Of a DNA stretch of 64,000 nt, positions 53,974 to 61,898 are shown piece after piece. Position numbers and translations under genes: made by a program. Each line of letters starts with the position of its first letter. The stretch's first letter is position 1. The notes beneath the pieces were generated by a model, which was given only the letters and a program-made list of their open reading frames with translations, ran no database searches and was not told where the DNA came from. The stretch is from the NCBI GenBank assembly GCA_964035575.1, contig OZ037862.1:372001-436000 (forward strand). The letters are read 5' to 3'. The stretch is from Rhynchopus sp. YZ270_cl-10. Its lineage: Eukaryota; Euglenozoa; Diplonemea; Diplonemida; Diplonemidae.

Positions 53974-54315
53974 TTACTTGGAGACGTACAGGGTGCGACC
54001 ACGCTTCTTCAGGGCGTACAGGATGTGCTCCACACGCACCGTCTTCGCAGGGGCGTTCTCACGCACCTCCATCAGCGCGTGGGTGTCCTTCATCACCTGC
54101 TCCACGAAGTTCCTCAGGATCTCTCTTGCCTCGTCGTACACACTGCTCGCAAGACGCTTGCACCCTCCACGGCGGGCAAGACGGCGGATGCTTCCCTTCG
54201 TGATACCACGGCCCTTGTTCGACTTTGCGCCCTTGCGCTTCTGGCTTCCGGTTGTCTTCTTGTCAGCCTTTCCGGAGGCAACCGACTTTCCCTTGGCAGA
54301 CTTCGACGGACCCAT
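53974..54315 (-). CDS. H4: Histone H4, unit 2
   Basis: 113 aa, same protein as unit 1 with only silent base differences. ATG at 54,313-54,315; CAGAT box at 54,341-54,345 with the same spacing as unit 1. The 240-bp spacer to H2B-2 carries the double hairpin, whose loops have changed while the stems pair. Confidence 0.97.
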   Translation of the reverse strand: MGPSKSAKGKSVASGKADKKTTGSQKRKGAKSNKGRGITKGSIRRLARRGGCKRLASSVYDEAREILRNFVEQVMKDTHALMEVRENAPAKTVRVEHILYALKKRGRTLYVSK

Positions 54316-54340
54316 TTTTGTGTGTTGCTTTGTTTGAAAT

Positions 54341-54345
54341 ATCTG
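54341..54345 (-). promoter_or_regulatory. CAGAT box upstream of H4-2
   Basis: CCAGATATTTC on the minus strand, 26-30 bp before the ATG. Confidence 0.5.
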
Positions 54346-54451
54346 GTCGGGAGGGATGAGGATTGATCCATGCAAAGGAGTGGCAAATTAAAATGACAAT
54401 TGGCGTTGCTATTGTTGTATGAAGATTATTATCGACAGTTTAACATGTTAC

Positions 54452-54498
54452 GGTGGGAATCTCCACCCCTCTTCATGGCCTGCACGCAGGCACAGAGG
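54452..54498 (-). promoter_or_regulatory. H1-like-2 3' double hairpin
   Basis: Hairpin I: CCTCT/AGAGG outer, GCCTGC-GT-GCAGGC inner. Unit 1 has GCTTGC-AT-GCAGGC here, so one pair changes from C-G to T-G. Hairpin II: GGTGG-AGATTC-CCACC. Confidence 0.65.
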
Positions 54499-54593
54499 AA
54501 AACGGTTTGAAAAAAAAACACAAAATGGACCACATTGCACACAACACTCACACAACCGCAAAGTGGCCAAGTCGCTTTCTAGCTATTGCCAGC

Positions 54594-54881
54594 TTACTTC
54601 TTCGTGGTCTTGGCCTTCTTCTTCGTGGAGGTTCCCTTCTTCTTTGTCGCGGTCCCCTTCTTCTTCGTGGTGGTCTTCTTGGCCTTCTTCGCCTTCTTGG
54701 CCTTCTCCTCCTTCTTCGCCGCCTTCTTCGCCCTGGCGTCCGCACGCTTCTGCTTCTCAGCCTCCTTCACCTTGTTCACTGCAATTCTCACAGCATCCTT
54801 CCTCGCCTTTGCTGCCGCCTTAATCTTGGCAGAGCGCTTCTCGTCAGGCTTGGCAATCGCGATCGACTCGAACCTCGGCAT
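54594..54881 (-). CDS. Lys/Ala-rich basic protein, putative linker histone H1-like, unit 2
   Basis: 95 aa. Same as the unit 1 copy except for one extra TKKKGTA repeat in the C-terminal tail, a seven-residue expansion of the KKKGTxT unit. The 5' flank is almost identical to unit 1 for over 150 bp, longer than for any core histone gene, suggesting recent conversion of this segment. Confidence 0.7.
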   Translation of the reverse strand: MPRFESIAIAKPDEKRSAKIKAAAKARKDAVRIAVNKVKEAEKQKRADARAKKAAKKEEKAKKAKKAKKTTTKKKGTATKKKGTSTKKKAKTTKK

Positions 54882-55031
54882 TGTAAGTGGGTTTGTGTGG
54901 TGTGGGAACTGTGTGTGTGTGGTGTGAAAGAAGGCGTGAAAGAAGAGGGGTGAGGATGTGAGGTATCGAAATAAACGTAGAGAAACCCATTTTGTCTTTA
55001 CACGATATACAGTTAACTTTGCTGTTACACA

Positions 55032-55142
55032 ACGGTCAGCCCGTCATTCACAGCGTAAAAGGTGGTGGAAAATCTAACAATGGTGTGGTCCAAGTGAAGG
55101 TGTCGTTCAAGTGACCCTGCGAGCACCTTGAGGACCACACCA
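55032..55142 (-). promoter_or_regulatory. H3-2 3' hairpins
   Basis: The 11-bp TGGTGTGGTCC stem spans 55,081-55,142. The sequence is the same as after H3-1 except for two bases in the region beyond it. Confidence 0.65.
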
Positions 55143-55229
55143 AAACATCTAAAATACAAAAGAACAACAAACATTAACAATCAAAGAACAAATAAAGAAC
55201 CTCATGAACTGCTCATGCCAGCTCATTGC

Positions 55230-55670
55230 TCACAGGTTGTCTCCACGGATGCGGATGGTGTAGCTCAGGTCCTTCTGGATGAGGGTCTTCTTCTTCCTGT
55301 GGAGCTGCAGGATCACGGCACCCTCAAACACGCTGATCAGGTACTGCTCACATGCCTCCTGCATCGCCTCGAGTGCAGACGCACGGAAACGCATGTCTGT
55401 CTTGTGCTTCTCTGCCACCTCACGCACAAGGCGCTGGAAGGGTGCCTTCTGGATCAGCAGCTGCGTCCCCTTCTGCAGTGCCTTGATCTCACGCATCGCA
55501 ACAGTTCCAGGCAACCAGCGGCGGGTCTTCTTCACAACCTTTCCCTTCTTGTCCTTCTTCGGGACAGGTGTGTAGTTCAGCTTCGTCACTGGCTTCCTCT
55601 TCTTCTCGCCGTCCTTGCCTGTCGACGAGCGTGTCTTCTTCGCCACCGCCTTTGCCTGTGGACGTGGCAT
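55230..55670 (-). CDS. H3: Histone H3, divergent tail, unit 2
   Basis: 146 aa. Tail MPRPQAKAVAKKTRSS and LNYTPVPKK differ from unit 1 (T to P, V to A, A to T); the core is identical. Like unit 1 it has no ARTKQT or ARKS. Flanked downstream by the 11-bp-stem hairpin and upstream by a CAGAT box. Confidence 0.96.
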   Translation of the reverse strand: MPRPQAKAVAKKTRSSTGKDGEKKRKPVTKLNYTPVPKKDKKGKVVKKTRRWLPGTVAMREIKALQKGTQLLIQKAPFQRLVREVAEKHKTDMRFRASALEAMQEACEQYLISVFEGAVILQLHRKKKTLIQKDLSYTIRIRGDNL

Positions 55671-55698
55671 CTTGTGTGGGTTGGTTTTGTTGTGTGGA

Positions 55699-55703
55699 AT
55701 CTG
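55699..55703 (-). promoter_or_regulatory. CAGAT box upstream of H3-2
   Basis: GCAGATTCC on the minus strand, 29-33 bp before the ATG. A short GGGTAT repeat lies just upstream at 55,716-55,737. Confidence 0.5.
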
Positions 55704-55828
55704 CAGTGTGTAGGTTTGGGTATGGGTATGGGTATGGGGAGGTAAAAGGAAACAGGATGTTGCTTTTTTGTTGTTATTGTTTCATTTTGTGCTGCATGCG
55801 TCTTGCTCGTTGTTCTTGCAGGACAACC

Positions 55829-55873
55829 GGTGTGTAGTCACACCCCCTCAACACCGTAAAGGCGGTGCGAGGG
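55829..55873 (-). promoter_or_regulatory. H2A-2 3' double hairpin
   Basis: Hairpin I: CCCTCGCACCG/CGGTGTTGAGGG. Hairpin II: GGTGTG-ACTA-CACACC, a perfect 6-bp stem with a 4-nt loop, about 125 nt past the stop. Unit 1 has CGCACC here: a change that keeps pairing. Confidence 0.7.
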
Positions 55874-55891
55874 TAAAAAACAATAGTTGGC

Positions 55892-55926
55892 AAGATGACC
55901 TGAAGCCTAGCGTGCTTGGTCAGCTT
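55892..55926 (-). repeat. HP1 hairpin between H2A-2 and its 3' double hairpin
   Basis: AAGATGACC...AAGC and GCTTGGTCAGCTT arms around CTAGCGT. It lies only about 45 nt downstream of the H2A-2 stop, absent from unit 1, so it was gained after the duplication or lost from unit 1. Confidence 0.65.
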
Positions 55927-55967
55927 AAAGTAGGAAAGACAAGATCAGCCAGGTGTCGATAGTGTGC

Positions 55968-56477
55968 TTACTTCTTGGGGGACGACTTCTTGGGGGAGCC
56001 CTTCGACTTCTTCGGGGAACCCTTGGACTTCTTGCCCTTCTTTCCACCCTTCTTCCCCTTCGACTTCTTCGTCACGCTGCCAGAGGACTTCTTCCTGTAC
56101 TTCTTGTCTGTTGCCTTGAGCGCATCGTGCACTCCTCCGCCCACACCTCCACCCGCAATCGTCACGTTCGACAGAAGGTCGCCGAGGTCCTTGTCCTCAC
56201 GCACGGCAACGCAGATGTGGCGGGGCTTGATCTGGTGCTGCTTCTTGTCCTTTGCCTTCTTCCCCGACGTCGCCGCCTTCGCAGACACGTTCAGAAGCTC
56301 ACCTGTGCAGTACTGCAGCACAGACGTCAGGAACACTGCCGCAGTGGGGCTCACACGCTTTGCGTACCTTCCCTTCTTCAGCGCACTGCCCACACGTCCC
56401 ACAGGGAAGGTCAGACCAGACATCTCAGACAGAGACACAGACGGTCCCCTCTTCACTCCTTTCTTTGCGCCGACCAT
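55968..56477 (-). CDS. H2A: Histone H2A with long SPKK tail, unit 2
   Basis: 169 aa, start at 56,475-56,477. Identical to unit 1 but for Gly in place of Asp at SSGSV. It is the first gene of unit 2 in transcription order; its upstream flank keeps about 50 bp in common with unit 1 (through the CAGAT box) and then diverges. Two HP1 hairpins stand about 350-430 bp upstream. Confidence 0.97.
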   Translation of the reverse strand: MVGAKKGVKRGPSVSLSEMSGLTFPVGRVGSALKKGRYAKRVSPTAAVFLTSVLQYCTGELLNVSAKAATSGKKAKDKKQHQIKPRHICVAVREDKDLGDLLSNVTIAGGGVGGGVHDALKATDKKYRKKSSGSVTKKSKGKKGGKKGKKSKGSPKKSKGSPKKSSPKK

Positions 56478-56507
56478 TGTTTGTCTTGAGGGTTTGTTGG
56501 TGGAAAT

Positions 56508-56512
56508 ATCTG
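56508..56512 (-). promoter_or_regulatory. CAGAT box upstream of H2A-2
   Basis: CCAGATATTTCC on the minus strand, 31-35 bp before the ATG, as in unit 1. Confidence 0.5.
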
Positions 56513-56821
56513 GAAGCAGGAAAGGTGGGACTGGAACTCAACTAAAAACCCACACCACCACCACGAATTCATACCAAAACGGCAGCTTTTTTTTCCCCCT
56601 CATATTTACTCTTGTTTGAACACTGGAAAATAGTTTGCAATTCGGGCAAAACCCCACATTTCCCTCTTCTTTTTTTTGCGGTGATTCCAGAACGGGTCAC
56701 AACGTGGCTGGACCGAACCTACAGCACCAGCACCGTTTTCTTTTTGTGTGGTCTACGAGACATCGTTGCTGTAGGGTGTAGGGCACAAAGGAAAAAGAAG
56801 AAAAAAGAAAGTAAAGTTTAT

Positions 56822-56856
56822 AAGATGACCCTAGGCCTCTCGTGCAAAGTCACCTT
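56822..56856 (-). repeat. HP1 hairpin, first of a pair
   Basis: AAGATGACCCTAGGC left arm, CTCTCGTGC loop, AAAGTCACCTT right arm. Confidence 0.65.
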
Positions 56857-56877
56857 ACAAGAAAAAGAAACGTTGGA

Positions 56878-56908
56878 AAGATGATACAAGCGTCTCTAAG
56901 TCACCTTT
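56878..56908 (-). repeat. HP1 hairpin, second of a pair
   Basis: Shorter: AAGATGATACAAGC, loop GTCTCT, AAGTCACCTTT. It begins 22 nt after the first. Confidence 0.55.
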
Positions 56909-58450
56909 AAAAAGAGACACATTAGCTCTGCTGTGAACACTGCGAACAAATTTTAGGAGGATACAACAAAAATACAGCAGGGGACCAAGAAAAAAAGCGA
57001 GAAAAGGCAATAGCATTAACCTATTTGTTGTTTACTACACACTGCACGTTCAAACACTGGCTGACAACCTAATTGTGCCAGACACTGAAAGTCTGGACAG
57101 TGAACTGAACAGAAAAAAAGCCATCAAAAAGGTGATAACCTACTCCAAATACTTAGCAATGCACGAGGACACTTGACAAACAGTTATCGTGAACGCTTTT
57201 GTGTTTGTCATGGTATGTCATGAATAAGTGTCGTTGTGGGGGAGAAAGGGCAGGGGGGCAGTTCTGAAAGAACGCAGATTGATTTGGTACCCATTTCCTC
57301 ACTGCTATGAAATGACTGTGCTAGAGGTGTATGTGTACTTGGGGACGTTAATGTGCCACCCGAGTGGGTTAGAGGACAATGGTTGTGGAGCATGGTAACC
57401 ACGGGGCATTTTTATTAGCGGAAAGAGCAAATGAGGAAAAACTGGAAAAGATGAATGCACCTCGCCCACCATAAGAATTGGTATTGGTAGGAAGTCGTAT
57501 GCAAACAAATGAAAGCTGGGAGTGCAAACGTCGTATACGATCAACAGCAGGGCACCGGGATCTCCACGAGGGTAGCGAGAGAGGGCGACACAGCTGAAAA
57601 CAAGGTCGGGGGACTTTCCCAGATAACGTCACAACTCACTCTGTGAATTTGTGTGTCGCATGCAAACAAACAAGAATGGTTTTTTATTGTCGCATGAATG
57701 ATTAACGTACACATCTTGCCTCTCAAACTGAAGCTAATATACTGTACATACACTACTTGGAGGCAACAGGCACAAAATATCTCAATAAAATTAGAAAAAA
57801 AGAAAGAAGGAAAATTAGGTTCGTGTACTCTCCAAGAGAAAGCACACAAGGATGTTCAAAAACGATACATCCACAATTAGAAAATTACAGTCAATTTTTG
57901 ACACAGCAGAACAGTGGAAAGGAGACCACAACTATGCATATTCCAAGCAAACCATCAAACAGAAGAGTATAACATTACAACTTTACACTTGCAGAACAGC
58001 ACACCACTACGCCTGGGCTTTGCCCATCACCTTTGTAAGGTAGCCTGCACCCCCTAAACGGACGTAGGACACACGTTCTGGTCCACACCCTGCAACTCAT
58101 TTACACGAAACTTGTTATTTCTGTCCCCAAAACAGGGTCAAATCAATGCCATTGATTTATTGACAACAGCATATGAATGCCTGCTCACCCATGCATCACA
58201 AAGTCTATTCCTGTGGAGGGAGGGGTGGTGAATTAGGTGAAGAATACTAATAGGAAATTAGGGTAGGTGAACCAAAGTCGGGGAAACCTTAATGAATGGA
58301 AAGACTCTTTCAGAGGATAACTAAGGTAATGTGCTGGTTAGGAGGAGCGCTGAAAAGAGCTGGGGGAAAGTGAAGGAAAGTGCCGTTCAATGTGCCAAAA
58401 CCTCTGAGTAGGGGCTGACTGCAAAGATAAATAACAAGTGTCCCCTTAAG

Positions 58451-61400
58451 TCAACGTAGCTTGCAACATACCTCAGTGCTGCTGTCGTCCCTCTTGGGAA
58501 GCTTCTCCTCCTGCGGCTCACCCTCGCCACCGAGGGTGGGCACCACAAGCATGACAACGGCCACACAGATGCCGGCAGCCGCAAGCAGGATGATGCCCAC
58601 CCACCAGAACTCCCACGCATCGTCGAAGAGGGGTGCGCACACGAAGGCGAAACGGGTCATCAGCTTGATCAGGATGTTCAGGGCCGGTCCAGAGGTGTCC
58701 TTGAACGGGTCTCCCACGGTGTCTCCGCACACAGCCGCCTTGTGGCAGTCGGTCTTCTTGCCCTGAACCTGTCCGTCCATCACAAACGATCCCGCCTCAA
58801 TCCACTTCTTCGCGTTGTCCCATGCTCCTCCGGTGTTCGACATCATCACTCCGAGCAGGTATCCAGACGCAATCGACCCCACAAGGAGACCCACAAGGCA
58901 GTGGGATCCGAAGGTGAATCCCATCACAAGGGGCGAGAAGATCGCGAGCACTCCAGGCAGAAGCATTTCCTTCAGGGACGACTTCACGGAGATCTCAATG
59001 CAACGGGCGTAGTCGGGCTTGGAGTCGGGGTCGGTCAGGATGTGCGGGTTCTCCTTGAACTGGCGACGCACCTCCTGCATCATCTCCTGGGCGGCCTTGT
59101 TCACGGAGAGCATGGTCATGGCTCCGAACACGTAGGGGAGGAGGGCTCCCACAAGGACTCCAACCACGACAACCGGGCGCAGGAAGTTCACGCTCTCAAT
59201 GTCGGCAACACGTGCGAAGGCAGTCATGATCGACAGGGCGGAGAGCACGGCAGATCCGTTCGCGAATCCCTTACCAGTGGCAGCGGTGGTGTTGCCAAGG
59301 GCGTCAAGGGCGTCGGTGTAGTCACGCACCCATCCAGGGAGCTCAGACATCTCCGCAATTCCTCCGGCGTTGTCGGACACAGGGCCGTAGGCGTCGGTCG
59401 ACATTGTCACTCCGAGGGTCGAAAGCATACCCACACATGCAATGGCAGTGCCGTAGAATCCTGCAAGGTAGAAGGATCCGAGCACGGCGGCAACAATCAG
59501 GAGCAGGGGCACAACGGTCGAGAACATTCCCATTCCGAGTCCCTGTGTGGTTGTGGTGTTGTGGTGGTTTGGTGTGAAGATGAGCGTGGTCACGAGACAC
59601 GTTCCTCTCTCCAACAAGCATTCATTTCTTCAAACAAAAGAAGCAACCCAAGGAAGCTGCCTTACGACACAACAACACTCACAACAGACATGTGAACACT
59701 TGCAATATGGATGACACCAACAGACGTAACGAAAACATCCCAAAATAGCAACAACAACTCACAAACGACAAACAACACATACCTGGATGATGACGGGTCC
59801 CGGTCCGAACTCAGTGGCCCGGCCAATGGACTGGGTGGGCTCGTCAGTGTGGCTGGTGAAGTACTCAGTCACCATTCCGATCAGGATACCGACGGCAAGT
59901 CCGAGCACGATGCATCCGAACAGACGTGCACCGGGGTTCTTCTGGTCAAACGGCACAGAGTTCAGGGACCTCTCAACGAAGATCTCCTCCCACCTCGTCG
60001 TCGGGATACCACGGTTGTACAGTTCGGTGGACACACCGCCCAGGTCGTCAAGGTCGTCCAAGTAGTTGCGCTCAGACTCGAACAGGAAGATGCACAGGAA
60101 CAGGCAGAGCACGGTGATGAGCACTCCAGCAACCATCACGTTGATGCGCATGGCTCCGAGAAGGTCGTCCAGGGAAGGCACGTTTCCGGCAGAGGTGTTG
60201 ACGCGGATGAAGGCAGTGCAGATGATCGAGATGAACAGACCGATCATCACAATGTAGAAGGGAAGGGCAACTCCCTTCTTTCCGAACTCAGGTGCTCCAA
60301 GCACGGCAGCAGCAACCACAGATCCCACGAAGGACTCGAACAGATCGGCACCCATTCCGGCGACGTCACCCACGTTGTCACCAACGCAGTCGGCAATGGT
60401 CGCGGGGTTCTTCGGGGAGTCCTCACCAAGGTCCTTGTCAACCTTTCCGCACAGGTCAGCTCCAACGTCGGCAGCCTTCGTGTAGATACCTCCTCCCACA
60501 CGTGCGAACAGGGCAACGGCAGAGGCTCCAAACCCGAATCCTCCAAGTGCGTTCACGTTCGCGAAGATGGCGTAGGAGAGGGTCAGTCCGAACACTCCCG
60601 CGCTCACAACACCGATACCCATGCACGCTCCGGTGCGGAAGGCAACCTGCAGACCGGCGGCGATGCCAGTCTCCTCGCTCGAGTAGCATGCGGCGGCGGT
60701 ACGGCAGTTACCCTCAGTCGCAATGTGCATGCCGTAGTATCCACAGGCAGCAGAGAGTGCAGCTCCGAACAAAAACGACACAGATGCCGCAGGCACCCAG
60801 TCGTTCTGCTGTCCGTCAATCGCCACAAACAGGAACACCCACAGCAGGAACACAAACGGCGCAAGCCATGTGTACTCCATGTGAAGGAACTCCATTGCTG
60901 CCTCGTGGATCACCTCAGCGGTCTCGGACATCTCATCTGTGCCACGTGGCTTCGACATCACAGAGATCGAGTAGAAGCACACTGTGGCGAACCCGAAGAA
61001 GGACACAGCCATGGCTCCCCACACAGCCGTGTACGGCACCTCAAAGGTGCAGTCCATGTTCCCGCTGGCATCAAGCGCCGCAACCCCCGCCTGGTACTCA
61101 AGGATCCCCATGCTTCCGTTCCGTGCGTCAATCAGGTCCGACGAGAAGATCTCGGGGTATGGGAAAAACATGTTCGCTGTGCCGGTCTCGAACACAATGC
61201 ACGCCGCACGTCTCGTCTCAGAGCCAATCAGCGTCTGCACTCCGTTCCAGGTGTAGGTGCTCGGGCCAGAGGGGTTGAACTGGCGGGTGTACATGCTCCA
61301 GAAGCGCGAGTCCAGCGCCACCTTTGTGGGGTTGAACTCGTCGTTTCTGTCAAAGTCGTTAGTGTACTCAGCAACAAAGCAGAACGCAATTGCTGCACAT

Positions 61401-61898
61401 CCCAACAAAATGAACAGCACGGCCATAATCATCGGCGCCTTTGTCGACACTCCGGGCACGTGGTCCCACTCCTGCAGCACACGCGGCTTCCTGGGCTCTC
61501 CGCTGTCTGCAGCGGCACCTACACCAGTGGAGTAGAAGACACCATTCTCGTCAATGTAACCTGCCTGCCCGTCGGGGCCCACCGCTGGGGTTTGTGCGGC
61601 AGCACCTGATGCTGCTGCTGCACCTGCACCGGCCTGTGAAGGAAAGAAAGAAATAAAAGAACATAAGCAACACTTATCCGAACATATCAAATGGAGCATT
61701 GAAAGCAGACGTCACCACTTCCGCACTTACAATGCAACACAACACAGCCAGGTGTTCCAGGCATCGGTGCCGCAGCAAAGTATTCATACAATAACAGACA
61801 CGAAACGCGAAAAGGTAGCGTTTTGTTTCCCACAGAGAAATGTACCATACCGTGTGTACCTCATCAAGAGGCGCGCCACTGGCGTCTGCCACTCCCAT
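58451..61898 (-). CDS. K+-dependent membrane pyrophosphatase, copy C2
   Basis: Exons 61,851-61,898 ([16 protein letters not shown]), 59,783-61,633 and 58,451-59,542; about 996 aa if read through to the first stop. Introns 217 and 240 bp, phase 0. The body and intron 2 match C1 almost base for base, but exon 1, intron 1 and the first ~50 residues of exon 2 ([20 protein letters not shown], then a [13 protein letters not shown] insert) are its own. At the 3' end, identity with C1 stops exactly at GAG|GTATG; beyond it C1 would end in V and C2 in VCCKLR, so splicing at 58,471 into an unseen exon is likely. All catalytic, K+-site and DLFESF residues are present. Confidence 0.95.

Larger units (their letters stand above)
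56478..58450. other. Spacer between the histone cluster and copy C2
   Basis: About 2 kb with no gene. Less homopolymer-rich than the left-hand spacers. It has two adjacent HP1 copies (56,822 and 56,878) and a weak one near 57,448. Confidence 0.6.
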
